Origin: Adhaeribacter soli
Lineage (GTDB): Bacteria > Bacteroidota > Bacteroidia > Cytophagales > Hymenobacteraceae
Assembly (NCBI RefSeq): GCF_008727925.1
Contig: NZ_VTWT01000003.1
Location: 62,001-126,000, forward strand
Length of the DNA stretch: 64,000 bases
Direction: 5' to 3'
The position numbers were made by a program, and so were the translations under genes. Below the pieces are notes generated by a model. That model saw only the letters and a list, made by a program, of their open reading frames with translations, made no database searches and was not told the DNA's origin. This document shows, piece after piece, positions 45,671 through 53,859 of this stretch (position 1 is its first letter; the number at the start of each line of letters is the position of its first letter).

Positions 45671-45710
45671 ACAACCACCCCCAACCCCTCCTTTGTAAGG
45701 CGGGGAGCTT
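45671..45710. repeat. ACAACCACCCCC / GGGGAGCT repeat (single arm)
   Basis: ACAACCACCCCCAACCCCTC followed by CTTTGTAAGGCGGGGAGCTT is one arm of the element found intact at 49303-49484. GCAGGCGGCAATGAAATTGT and a GTCTGAACTGTGATTTTTTT copy follow at 45725-45765. Confidence 0.7.
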
Positions 45711-45808
45711 TACCGTTAGCTGAAGCAGGCGGCAATGAAATTGTCTGAACTGTGATTTTTTTTGATTGCTTTGATTCCTGTGATTTTCTTTAGTAGAGCT
45801 TTCACGCA

Positions 45809-46004
45809 TATCGCCAGCGCAGCGCCCCTGAAAACCACGTTAGCAAAAAACTAAACTAAAAGAAAGCCAGCCACGAAGGAAAGCTGACACCAGTTTCTAA
45901 GGAGAAAGACTTTGGATTCACCGGTGCCGAGGCACGAGGCAGCCCGGAAGGGCAGGTGAATCCACGGCTTTCGAGTTAGAAACGAAGCCACCCGGCTTGA
46001 GGGG
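45809..46004 (+). ncRNA. Copy B of the dispersed structured repeat
   Basis: It begins TATCGCCAGCGCAGCGCCCC and ends GAAGCCACCCGGCTTGAGGG. In this copy the outer stem is GTTTCTAA/TTAGAAAC, then GAAAG/CTTTC, then GGATTCACC/GGTGAATCC, capped by GCCC-GGAA-GGGC. The bases differ from copies A and C while the pairing is retained. A GTCTGAAC repeat precedes it. It ends 105 bases before the radA promoter element. No conserved open frame. Confidence 0.55.
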
Positions 46005-46108
46005 GAAAGCTAACCAAAAGCTGAAAAGCCACTGATGAAGCAGCAAACAACAATCAAAGCACAAAACCCAAACAAAAAATCAAATAAAAACAAACCCTCA
46101 TATATCCT

Positions 46109-46116
46109 TACATTTG
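46109..46116 (+). promoter_or_regulatory. -7 element (TACATTTG) of radA, nearly leaderless
   Basis: TACATTTG ends three bases before the radA ATG at 46120, so the transcription start would fall at or near the start codon. No -33 TTTG is seen at the usual distance. Confidence 0.5.
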
Positions 46117-46119
46117 TAA

Positions 46120-47499
46120 ATGGCAAAAATAAAAACCTCCTACTTCTGCCAGAACTGTGGCGCCCAATCGGCTAAATGGATCGGCCGGTGCCCGGCTTGC
46201 GGCGAGTGGAACACCTACGTAGAAGAAGTAATTCAGCGCGAAGAAGCAAACACCGTAGCCGCCTGGAAACCCGTTTCCACCTCCCGGCAGGTAGCCAGCA
46301 AACCCAAACCGCTTTCCGAGATCAGCTTCGAGGCCGAATCGCGGATCGTAACCAACGACCAGGAACTGAACCGGGTGTTGGGCGGCGGCATCGTGCCCGG
46401 CTCCCTGATCCTGATCGGCGGCGAACCCGGCATCGGGAAATCGACTTTGATGCTGCAGATTGCCATGTCGCTGAAAAACCAGCGCGTGCTTTACGTTTCC
46501 GGAGAAGAAAGCGAACTCCAGATTAAAATGCGGGCCGAGCGTTTAGGTACGAACCACAACAATTGCTTCATCTTAACCGAAACCGGCACCCAGAATATCT
46601 TCAAACAAATAGAGCAACTGCAACCAGAACTGTTGGTGGTCGATTCTATTCAAACCCTGCATTCAGCTTTTATCGAAAGCGGCGCCGGCAGCATTTCGCA
46701 GGTGCGCGAGTGTACCGCCGAACTGCTGAAATACGCCAAGGAAAGCGGCACCCCGGTTTTCCTCATCGGACATATCACCAAAGAAGGAAACCTGGCCGGC
46801 CCGAAGATTCTGGAGCACATGGTAGATACCGTATTGCAGTTCGAAGGCGACCGCCACATGACCTACCGCATTCTCCGCACCACCAAAAATCGTTTCGGCT
46901 CCACTTCCGAACTCGGTATTTACGAAATGCAGGGCTCCGGCTTGCGGCAGGTAAACAACCCTTCCGAAATCCTGATCTCGCAGCGCGAAGAACATTTGAG
47001 CGGCATTTCCATTGGGGCTACCCTGGAAGGAAACCGTCCTTTACTAATCGAAGTGCAAAGCTTGGTAAGCCCGGCCACGTATGGCACGCCGCAGCGCTCC
47101 AGTACCGGCTACGATGCCAAACGCCTGAACATGCTCTTAGCCGTTCTGGAAAAACGCGGCGGCTTTAAACTGGGCACGCAAGACGTGTTCCTCAACATTG
47201 CCGGCGGCCTGAAAGTAGAAGACCCGGCCATCGATTTAGCTGTTTGCGCTTCCATCCTTTCTTCTTTCGATGATCTGGCCATACCAAGTACTACCTGCTT
47301 TGCCGCCGAAGTTGGACTTAGCGGCGAGATCCGCGCGGTGAACCGGATCGAGAACCGGATCAGCGAAGCAGAGAAACTGGGCTTTAAAGAAATTTATATT
47401 TCGAAGTTCAACGTGAAAGGGCTCGATCTGAAAGGCCGGGGTATTAAGATTCACACAGTTAGTAAGCTGGAAGAAGTGCTGAGCGGGTTGTTTGGCTAA
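46120..47499 (+). CDS. radA: DNA repair protein RadA (branch-migration ATPase)
   Basis: A RecA-like ATPase that processes recombination intermediates. The 459 residues have a four-Cys zinc finger (C10, C13, C24, C27), Walker A GGEPGIGKST near 100-109, the RadA-specific KNRFGS near 256-261 and a C-terminal Lon-protease-like domain (DVFLNIAGGLKVEDPAIDLA). Length and order are those of standard RadA/Sms. The ATG is only three bases after a TACATTTG promoter element, with no SD. It is transcribed alone. Confidence 0.97.
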   Translation: MAKIKTSYFCQNCGAQSAKWIGRCPACGEWNTYVEEVIQREEANTVAAWKPVSTSRQVASKPKPLSEISFEAESRIVTNDQELNRVLGGGIVPGSLILIGGEPGIGKSTLMLQIAMSLKNQRVLYVSGEESELQIKMRAERLGTNHNNCFILTETGTQNIFKQIEQLQPELLVVDSIQTLHSAFIESGAGSISQVRECTAELLKYAKESGTPVFLIGHITKEGNLAGPKILEHMVDTVLQFEGDRHMTYRILRTTKNRFGSTSELGIYEMQGSGLRQVNNPSEILISQREEHLSGISIGATLEGNRPLLIEVQSLVSPATYGTPQRSSTGYDAKRLNMLLAVLEKRGGFKLGTQDVFLNIAGGLKVEDPAIDLAVCASILSSFDDLAIPSTTCFAAEVGLSGEIRAVNRIENRISEAEKLGFKEIYISKFNVKGLDLKGRGIKIHTVSKLEEVLSGLFG

Positions 47500-47749
47500 G
47501 GTAAGTTTCTTTTTACAATACAATAAGTTCCTTCTATTCTGCCGGAAAAGGACTTGCTACTTAAAATAATTAAAAAAGTTACGCCGTTTGGGACCTTTTT
47601 TTAGTTTTTTTTGTCTGCAGGTAGTAATTTAGGTACGGAATAGTGGCAGAAGCCGCTAATTATCTGAAACATAAAGCCGTTTGGCAGGTTTCTTTTCCGG
47701 CCTGAACAGGATCGCTCTTTTGTAGTTAATTAAAATCAATATCTCCCGT
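47500..47749. other. Gap between radA and the thioredoxin-like gene
   Basis: No gene or strong hairpin is visible here. A T-rich run (47585-47612, CCTTTTTTTAGTTTTTTTTG) may act as a weak terminator of radA. The promoter of the next gene must lie near 47700, but no clear TAnnTTTG is present. Confidence 0.4.
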
Positions 47750-49180
47750 ATGAAGAAATTTATACTCCTTACCTTTTTCGCCGCTTCCTGCTACCAGGCT
47801 TCCGCGCAGCAAACAGTTTCCATTTCCGGTAAAGTATCCAATCCGCAGAGCGACAGCGTGCTGCTGGCCATTCCGGAAAACGTTTTCGATTCCAGAGAAC
47901 ATGCCACTTACGCTATTCTGAACGATAAAAAGGAATTCAGCCTGAATGTACAATTAAAGCACCCGGTACTGGCCGACCTGGTGAACGGCGATGAAGTAAT
48001 TACGCTTTTCCTGCAGCCCGGCGATAACCTGAACGTAAAGTTTAACGCCGACGACATTGTAAAAACGATCAAGTTCCAGGGACAGGGTGCCGCCGAAAAT
48101 ACCTACTTGCGCGAGCAGGAAAAGAAGTTCGAACTGAACGAAGATTACCAGGTACTGCCGGAAAATATCAAATCGCGCGAAGATCAGTTCTCTAAATTCC
48201 TCGATTACCGCAAAGAAGACCAGCTGAATTTCCTGAAGAAGTACGTTGCCAAAAGCCCGCTTTCCGAAGAATTCCAGAAATATGCCAAAGCGCAAATTGA
48301 ATTTACCTGGGCCAACGACCGCCTGACTTATGCCGACCTCCGCGAGCAGATTGTGCATACCGAGCGCCGCCTGGTGCTTACGCCCGGCTACTACAATTTC
48401 CTGAAAACCCTCGACCTGAACAATCCTGCCGCTTACATCAGCCCGGTTTACAACGAATTCGCCATGAACTACGTGGAATTCCTGGCCGCCGAAGCAAAAG
48501 TGAAAAAGACCGACCAGGAATACTACTACACCTGCTTTGAACTGGCTAAAACCAAAATGACCGGCCGCGCCCTGAACCTGGTGCAAGCCCGCATTATTTA
48601 CCAGTCCTGCAAAAACGGTCACCTCGGTTTCACCGACCGCATGTTAGCCGATTTCAGCAAAACCAACACCGACCAGCAATTAGCCACCATTCTGCAGCAA
48701 ACCTACGATGCCCATAAAGCCTATGCCATGGGTGCCCTGGCTCCGGAATTCGAACTGACCAACGTGAAAGGCGAAACCGTACGCTTAAGCGACTACAAAG
48801 GCAAACTGGTTTACCTCAGCTTCTGGCAAACCGAATGTGGCCTGTGCCTCATGGATATGCCTTATGCCCAGGAATTAGCCAAAACCATGACCGGTAAAGA
48901 CATCGTTTTCCTGAACGTGAACATGGACAAAGACGAAAAAGCCTGGCGCAACATGGTTACCAAAAAGAACCTTTTAGGCGTGCACGTGTACGGCAAAACC
49001 CCAGCCGCCGACCTGATGAAATTATATAACCTGAAGGAAACCCCATCTTACTTCCTGATCGCCGAAGACGGTACTTTCCTGAGCACCAAACCAAAACGCC
49101 CAAGCAGCCACGGCGCCACCGAAGAAATCGCCCAGGCCTTCGGCAAAGCCGCCAACATTACCGCTGCTTTGAAGAAATAG
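47750..49180 (+). CDS. TlpA-like disulfide reductase with large N-terminal domain
   Basis: A 476-residue periplasmic protein: signal peptide (about 1-19, LLTFFAASCYQASAQ), a DUF4369-like beta domain (about 20-130, SISGKVSNPQSDSVLLA), a helical middle (about 130-330), and a C-terminal thioredoxin fold. The redox motif is C363-G-L-C366 in SFWQTECGLCLMDMPY, the cis-proline region ETPSYFLI follows. Typical TlpA roles are reducing periplasmic or c-type-cytochrome disulfides; the precise substrate is unknown. The ATG is at 47750. A terminator follows at 49220. Confidence 0.9.
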   Translation: MKKFILLTFFAASCYQASAQQTVSISGKVSNPQSDSVLLAIPENVFDSREHATYAILNDKKEFSLNVQLKHPVLADLVNGDEVITLFLQPGDNLNVKFNADDIVKTIKFQGQGAAENTYLREQEKKFELNEDYQVLPENIKSREDQFSKFLDYRKEDQLNFLKKYVAKSPLSEEFQKYAKAQIEFTWANDRLTYADLREQIVHTERRLVLTPGYYNFLKTLDLNNPAAYISPVYNEFAMNYVEFLAAEAKVKKTDQEYYYTCFELAKTKMTGRALNLVQARIIYQSCKNGHLGFTDRMLADFSKTNTDQQLATILQQTYDAHKAYAMGALAPEFELTNVKGETVRLSDYKGKLVYLSFWQTECGLCLMDMPYAQELAKTMTGKDIVFLNVNMDKDEKAWRNMVTKKNLLGVHVYGKTPAADLMKLYNLKETPSYFLIAEDGTFLSTKPKRPSSHGATEEIAQAFGKAANITAALKK

Positions 49181-49219
49181 TTTAATGGTTAAATAGTTAA
49201 ATTGTTGGATCATTAAGAA

Positions 49220-49253
49220 CACAAAAGCCTGCCGTATATGGTAGGCTTTTGTG
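49220..49253 (+). terminator. Terminator of the TlpA-like gene
   Basis: CACAAAAGCCTGCC (49220-49233) pairs with GGTAGGCTTTTGTG (49240-49253), one G-T pair, six-base loop. The flanking A and T runs suit both directions. Confidence 0.8.
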
Positions 49254-49302
49254 CTTTTAAAAACATCTGGAGATAATAGCCGGTTGCTCTGTTGGGAAAA
49301 AA

Positions 49303-49484
49303 ACAACCACCCCCGAACCCCTCCTTGAAAAAAGGAGGGGAGCTGCAGTCAACTAAATTTATTATGTAGTGTTTTGTAGCAGGCGGCAGAAAATGCTATC
49401 CTTTCAGGCGCAAAAAGTTAAAATGAAGCAGGAAAGAAAAAAAAGCTCCCCTCCTTTTTTCAAGGAGGGGCCGGGGGTGGTTGT
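49303..49484. repeat. Inverted-repeat element (MITE-like), 42/41-bp arms
   Basis: The left arm 49303-49344 (ACAACCACCCCCGAACCCCT...) and the right arm 49444-49484 are reverse complements apart from one substitution and one indel near the middle. Each arm also contains its own smaller hairpin (CCCCTCCTT/AAGGAGGGG). The 99-base centre is AT-rich with no gene. A solo arm is at 45671-45710. No transposase-coding frame. The remaining gap to 49719 shows nothing else. Confidence 0.85.
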
Positions 49485-49719
49485 GTCTGCTGAAAGAACG
49501 AAAGTTTGCTATGAAAGAAAACATTACTTCAGCCCTGATAAAAATCCCTTCCTGCCTCGGTTAAGTTCTTATTGCAACCTTCGAACTAAAAGCCAGGCTA
49601 TACCATGAACGAAAGAGCCCCTTCCCAGTTATTCTAAAAAACCGAATCATTAGCTAGGGTATTCAATCAAAAATTTCTTTTCCCGCTACTTCCGCGTACA
49701 TTTACGTACAAAGCTCCCG

Positions 49720-50742
49720 ATGAACCCGAAGATCAAAGACGGCCTGAATTTCCTTTCCAAACTAACCCTGAAGCGTTCAGTAAACGCCGCGCAGGTAGTG
49801 GGAAGTTATGTGCTATCCAAGATCACCGGCAAAGCCCGGCATTGGGGAACGCCGCTAAGCATTTCCTTCGAGCCTACTACCAGCTGTAATTTGCGCTGCC
49901 CGGAATGCCCGAGCGGTTTGCGTTCCTTTACCCGCCCCACCGGCATGCTGCAGGATGACCTCTTCAAAAAAACGATAGACGAACTGCACCAAAAACTGCT
50001 TTACTTGATCTTCTACTTTCAAGGCGAACCTTACCTGCATCCGCGCTTTTTAGAGCTGGCCAAGTACGCTTCTTCGAAAGGCATTTACACCGCCACTTCT
50101 ACCAACGCGCATTATTTAAACGACGCCAACGCCCGCAAAACGGTAGAATCAGGCTTGGACCGGATCATCATTTCCATAGACGGCACTACGCAGGAAGTGT
50201 ATCAGAACTACCGCGTAGGCGGCAAGCTGGACAAAGTACTGGAAGGAACGCGCAACCTGGTGAAGTGGAAGAAAGAGCTGAAGTCCCAGACGCCCTTCAT
50301 TATTTTCCAGTTCCTGGTAGTAAAACCGAACGAGCACCAGATAGAGGAAGTGAAGCAACTGGGCAAAGAAATTGGCGTAGACGACGTGTGGCTGAAAACG
50401 GCCCAGATCTACGAATACGAAAACGGCTCGCCGCTTATTCCCACCATCGATTATTATTCGCGGTACCAGAACAATGGCAATGGCACGTATTCGTTAAAGA
50501 ATAAGCTGATAGACCATTGCTGGAAAATGTGGCACAGTTGCGTCATTACCTGGGACGGCCTGGTAGTGCCCTGCTGTTTCGATAAAGACGCCGAATACCG
50601 GCAGGGCGACCTGAAAACCGAAACCTTCAAACAGCTCTGGCACGGCGAAAAATACCGGCAGTTCCGCAGTACCTTGCTCAAAGGCCGTTCCGAAATAGAA
50701 ATGTGTAAGAACTGCACCGAAGGCACTAAAGTCTGGGGCTGA
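49720..50742 (+). CDS. Radical SAM enzyme with SPASM domain
   Basis: A 340-residue iron-sulfur enzyme. The radical SAM cluster motif is C56-x3-C60-x2-C63 in SFEPTTSCNLRCPECPSG. The C-terminal SPASM-like cluster shows HSCVITWDGLVVPCCFDKDA and later MCKNC (about 325-335), which would hold auxiliary Fe-S clusters. SPASM enzymes often modify peptides or proteins or process sugars or cofactors; the small peptide or substrate here is not identified, and no obvious precursor gene is adjacent. The ATG is at 49720; TACATTTA upstream is a near-match of the -7 element. Confidence 0.93.
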   Translation: MNPKIKDGLNFLSKLTLKRSVNAAQVVGSYVLSKITGKARHWGTPLSISFEPTTSCNLRCPECPSGLRSFTRPTGMLQDDLFKKTIDELHQKLLYLIFYFQGEPYLHPRFLELAKYASSKGIYTATSTNAHYLNDANARKTVESGLDRIIISIDGTTQEVYQNYRVGGKLDKVLEGTRNLVKWKKELKSQTPFIIFQFLVVKPNEHQIEEVKQLGKEIGVDDVWLKTAQIYEYENGSPLIPTIDYYSRYQNNGNGTYSLKNKLIDHCWKMWHSCVITWDGLVVPCCFDKDAEYRQGDLKTETFKQLWHGEKYRQFRSTLLKGRSEIEMCKNCTEGTKVWG

Positions 50743-50746
50743 ATTA

Positions 50747-50911
50747 ATTGTTGATTGTTAATTGCTAATTGTTAATTGATTCAGCAATATGACCGGAAGC
50801 TTGTTTTGACTTTGGCTCTTCTTGTCGGGAGGCTGCCATTTTCTTAATATACCTTATCAGTTAACAATTTACCCATTCGAAATTAACAATTAACAATCAG
50901 CAATCAACAAT
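50747..50911. repeat. AT-rich 31-bp inverted repeat
   Basis: Left 50747-50777 (ATTGTTGATTGTTAATTGCT...) and right 50881-50911 match as reverse complements in 28 of 31 positions, around a 103-base centre. It is a separate MITE-like family of AATTAACAAT strings. Confidence 0.8.
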
Positions 50912-50925
50912 TCAATAATTAAAGA

Positions 50926-51162
50926 ATGCAAGTAGAACTCGTTACTGTTGCCAAGTTTTTTTCCCCTACCGAAGCGCACGTTTACCGGGCCAAGCTTGAA
51001 TCGGAAGGAATTCCGGCCTTTGTGTTCGATGAAAACCTGGCTACTTTTTATCCTTTTGCTTCCAGCCTGACCGGCGGCGCCAAACTCAAAGTAAGGGCCG
51101 AAGACCTGGAACGGGCCCAGGAAATTCTGGCTGAAGGCCCGCGGCTGGCTTCCGAAGAATAA
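50926..51162 (+). CDS. DUF2007 domain protein
   Basis: A 78-residue soluble protein: VTVAKFFSPTEAHVYRAKLESEGIPAFVFDENLA (about 6-40) and a second strand-helix unit (GGAKLKVRAEDLERAQEIL, about 49-67), typical of the DUF2007 (GlnB-like ferredoxin-fold) signal-transducing family. Function unknown. The ATG is at 50926, directly after the inverted repeat. No SD. Confidence 0.88.
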   Translation: MQVELVTVAKFFSPTEAHVYRAKLESEGIPAFVFDENLATFYPFASSLTGGAKLKVRAEDLERAQEILAEGPRLASEE

Positions 51163-51296
51163 AAAAGTTTTCAAGTCCAAACGCTACCTTTAAGGCAGTA
51201 AAAAGTCGAAAACCAGCCCGTAACGGCAGGAAGCCCGGGAAGTATAAAACCTCTTTGGGTTCTGCCGTATAGGGAAGATAGTATTACTCCTTCGAA

Positions 51297-52298
51297 ATGA
51301 ATCAATTTAACGATGCCTTCTACCTGCTGACTGAGAAACTTCGGGCCTGGGGGCAGCACCTGATCGTGATGTTACCGAATCTGGTAATTGCCATCCTGGT
51401 GCTCATAATTACCTTCATTTTTGCCCGCTTATCGCGCAAAGCTGCCGAGAACCTGTTACCGCGCATCTCGCACAGCGTAGCCCTGAACAACCTGGCTGCC
51501 ACCATGGTTTATGCCGGGGTGGTGCTCATGGGGCTTTTCTTTACCCTCGGCATCCTGAATTTAGATAAAACGGTAACCTCTTTACTGGCCGGGGTTGGTA
51601 TTATTGGTCTTGCCCTGGGTTTTGCCTTTCAGGACATTGCCGCCAACTTTATTTCCGGGGTTATTATTGCCGTGCGCAAGCCCTTTGGCGTAGGCGATGT
51701 AATTGAAACAAATGAACATTTCGGCACCATCGAGCGCATAAACCTCCGTACCATCGATATCCGGCGGCAAACCGGCGAACTGGTGAAAGTGCCCAACCGG
51801 AAAGTTTTCGAAAGCCCTACCATTAACTTTACCTATTACGGTTTACGGCGCATAGACCTGAACCTTCGGGTTTCTTATAACGAAGACCTCGAGAAAGTGG
51901 TAGCCGTTACCCTGGAAGCCATGCAGGGCATTACCGGGCAGATAGAATCGAAGGAAGTGGAAGTGTATTTCGAGGAATTCGCCGAAAGCACGATCATTGT
52001 GCTGGTGCGCTTCTGGATCCATTATGCCCGTCAGACCGATTATGTAAACGCCCGGAGCGAAGCCATCATGAAGATCAAAAAAGCCTTCGACGTGCACCAT
52101 ATCCGCTTTCCGTACCCGGCCCGTGCCCTGCATTTCGACGGCAGCAAAGGGCAGCCGCTTTTCCCGTTCATTGCCGAAATGCCGCCGGTGCCACCTACCA
52201 TCGAGCCCTTCCCTACGCCGCACACCGGACCGGGAGAAGCAAAACCATCCACTACCAAGACCTTCGAAGAAGAAACCGATAAACCCAACGGCGATTAA
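51297..52298 (+). CDS. Small-conductance mechanosensitive channel, MscS family
   Basis: A 333-residue inner-membrane channel that opens under membrane tension and protects cells in osmotic downshock. Three membrane spans lie at about 22-42, 65-85 and 92-110; the pore-lining helix runs VGIIGLALGFAFQDIAANFISG near 99-120. The MscS beta domain (about 125-195; NEHFGTIERINLRTIDIRRQTG) and a mixed C-terminal domain follow. The last 50 residues are Pro/Thr-rich. The ATG is at 51297; a perfect terminator follows. Confidence 0.95.
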   Translation: MNQFNDAFYLLTEKLRAWGQHLIVMLPNLVIAILVLIITFIFARLSRKAAENLLPRISHSVALNNLAATMVYAGVVLMGLFFTLGILNLDKTVTSLLAGVGIIGLALGFAFQDIAANFISGVIIAVRKPFGVGDVIETNEHFGTIERINLRTIDIRRQTGELVKVPNRKVFESPTINFTYYGLRRIDLNLRVSYNEDLEKVVAVTLEAMQGITGQIESKEVEVYFEEFAESTIIVLVRFWIHYARQTDYVNARSEAIMKIKKAFDVHHIRFPYPARALHFDGSKGQPLFPFIAEMPPVPPTIEPFPTPHTGPGEAKPSTTKTFEEETDKPNGD

Positions 52299-52393
52299 AG
52301 CAGGGATGTCCTTAAGTATGAGACTATTATAATTGCAGGTTCAACAGAAAAGCCAGCTACTTTCCGGCCTGCTTTCCATAGCGATTCTGAAAT

Positions 52394-52430
52394 AAAAAAC
52401 CGGTTCAGCAGGTAGCTGAACCGGTTTTTT
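52394..52430. terminator. Strong terminator after the MscS gene
   Basis: AAAAAACCGGTTCAGC (52394-52409), five-base loop, GCTGAACCGGTTTTTT (52415-52430). It is bidirectional between the converging MscS gene and the 52481 gene. Confidence 0.92.
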
Positions 52431-52480
52431 ATTTCCTGCTATTGCAAAATAGCACATTTACACATTAAATAATCAGCACA

Positions 52481-52816
52481 TTACTTATCGGACTTGTCCA
52501 GATTTTTGCCGATGTCTTCAATCCTTCTCAGGAATTCATCCACCCCGCTATCGGCGTAAGGGCCATACGAATTCGCAATGGTGCCTTTCATGCCATCGTT
52601 GGTTTCAATGGCATACAGAATAGCCATGTCATCCGGGTTGGTTTCGCCCTCGAAGCGATAGAAGTCCACGATTTTCACCTCGTGCTCGCCGTAAGTTTTA
52701 TCCGAACCAATAACGCATAAACGGCCATTATCGACTTTAAAATCGGTGGTATAACCGTCTTTGTTCAGGCGGTTTTCTACGTTCACCATAGATCTTTCTT
52801 CTTCTTTGTCTTGCAT
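52481..52816 (-). CDS. Small conserved hypothetical protein
   Basis: A 111-residue soluble protein, conserved in Bacteroidota and often annotated without evidence as a phosphoribosylpyrophosphate synthetase fragment; it is far too short for that enzyme. Strings seen are NRLNKDGYTTDFKVDNGRLCVIG, VKIVDFYRFEGETNPDDMAILYAIE and NDGMKGTIANSYGPYAD. Charged ends suggest a soluble protein that binds a partner. The ATG is at 52814-52816; a second ATG nine codons in (MVNVENRL) is possible. Function unknown. Confidence 0.8.
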   Translation of the reverse strand: MQDKEEERSMVNVENRLNKDGYTTDFKVDNGRLCVIGSDKTYGEHEVKIVDFYRFEGETNPDDMAILYAIETNDGMKGTIANSYGPYADSGVDEFLRRIEDIGKNLDKSDK

Positions 52817-52987
52817 AGTTTTATGTATTTTAGTTTTTACAGCTCAGAATATAGTATGAAAGCTATACGTAAAAACCCACAGAAGTTGCCGGAACGGGAA
52901 GCAAAAAAATAAAAATTAAGCCGGCTTCAGGAAGAGAAATCGGTAAGGAAATACCGGAAAAAGCCGAGGAATTAACGGGAAAAGCAA

Positions 52988-53161
52988 TTACTTACGATTC
53001 GCCGCTTTTATTTGCTTTTCGATCAGATCGGGGTTAAGGGTGGAGCAGCCGCCGCAACCTTTGGCGCAACCCGGCTCGTTGCTTTTCGCCTGCCGCCAGA
53101 ACATACGCACCAGGTAAGCCACCGCCGCCAGAAAAATAAGAAGTATCAGAATCTCCTGCAT
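52988..53161 (-). CDS. FeoB-associated Cys-rich small membrane protein
   Basis: A 57-residue frame on the minus strand, read as MQEILILLIFLAAVAYLVRM then FWRQAKSNEPGCAKGCGGCS and a polar tail. One membrane helix at about 4-18 is followed by the Cys motif GCAKGCGGC (31-39). This is the plan of the FeoB-associated Cys-rich membrane proteins, thought to accompany ferrous-iron uptake. No feoA or feoB gene is in the window. The start is ATG at 53159-53161 and the stop TAA at 52988-52990. Confidence 0.8.
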   Translation of the reverse strand: MQEILILLIFLAAVAYLVRMFWRQAKSNEPGCAKGCGGCSTLNPDLIEKQIKAANRK

Positions 53162-53267
53162 CACAAATACTTAACGCCCACAAAGGTACGAAAAGTTTAG
53201 CAGAAGAAATTTAAACCGGAATAAGTTTCCAATAATCAGTTTATCACCATCTTTCACTTTATCTGAA

Positions 53268-53397
53268 TCAGAATCAGGATTTTCAGGATTAAAGGATTTT
53301 CAGGACAATTGTCTGAACTATGATTTTTTTGATTTTATATGATTTTCGTGATGAGGCCTGGCGTATTCAAATTGTAGGGACAGGTCGCGACCTGTCC
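53268..53397. repeat. AGAATCAGGATT..GTCTGAAC repeat plus 20-bp palindrome
   Basis: From 53268, GAATCAGAATCAGGATTTTC, then AGGATTAAAGGATTTTCAGG and GTCTGAACTATGATTTTTTT, is a full copy of the family. It is followed by a perfect 20-bp palindrome, GGACAGGTCGCGACCTGTCC, at 53378-53397, the extended form of 2237-2250. Confidence 0.75.
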
Positions 53398-53497
53398 GCA
53401 CATTATCCGATCAATTCAATATTTGATTGGAATAGTCTGAATCAGAATTCTCAGAATTATAGAATTAGCAGAATTTCTCTAAATCAGATTTCACGCA

Positions 53498-53697
53498 TAT
53501 CGCCAGCGCAGCGCCCCTGAAAACCACGTTAGTTGATAAAAACTAAATAAAAAGAAAGCCTGCAACGGAGGAATGCTGACACCAGTTTCTGTGAGAGCGG
53601 CCTCCAAGCTTATCGGTGCCGACGCAGGAGGCAGCCCGGTAGGGCAGGTAAGGTTGCAGCCGCGAACGCAGAAACGAAGCCACCCGGCTTGAGGGAG
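53498..53697 (+). ncRNA. Copy C of the dispersed structured repeat
   Basis: The ends match the other two copies (TATCGCCAGCGCAGCGCCCC; GAAGCCACCCGGCTTGAGGG). In this copy the inner stems are GTTTCTG/CAGAAAC, GCGGC/GCCGC, and AAGCTTA with TAAGGTT (one mismatch); the cap reads GCCC-GGTA-GGGC. The arms differ from copies A and B while pairing remains. A solo GTCATCTCGACG arm follows about 70 bases later, as it does beside copy A. Confidence 0.55.
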
Positions 53698-53767
53698 AAG
53701 CTAAATTAAAAGCAGAAAGCCGTGAGTTAAGAGTTGAAGCTTGTTTGAAATCGAAATAAAAAAATAG

Positions 53768-53822
53768 CTATAGCAAACCAGACTACCAACTTGATGGGAT
53801 CTCTCCTATCGTCGAGATAACC
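53768..53822. repeat. Solo arm of the GTCATCTCGACG family
   Basis: CTATAGCAAACCAGACTACC then AACTTGATGGGATCTCTCCT ATCGTCGAGATAACC is the reverse complement of the arm at 9085-9140, including the TTTGCTATAG edge. Confidence 0.7.
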
Positions 53823-53859
53823 GTGAAAAAATAAAAGGCACCTCTATCAACAAAAAGCT

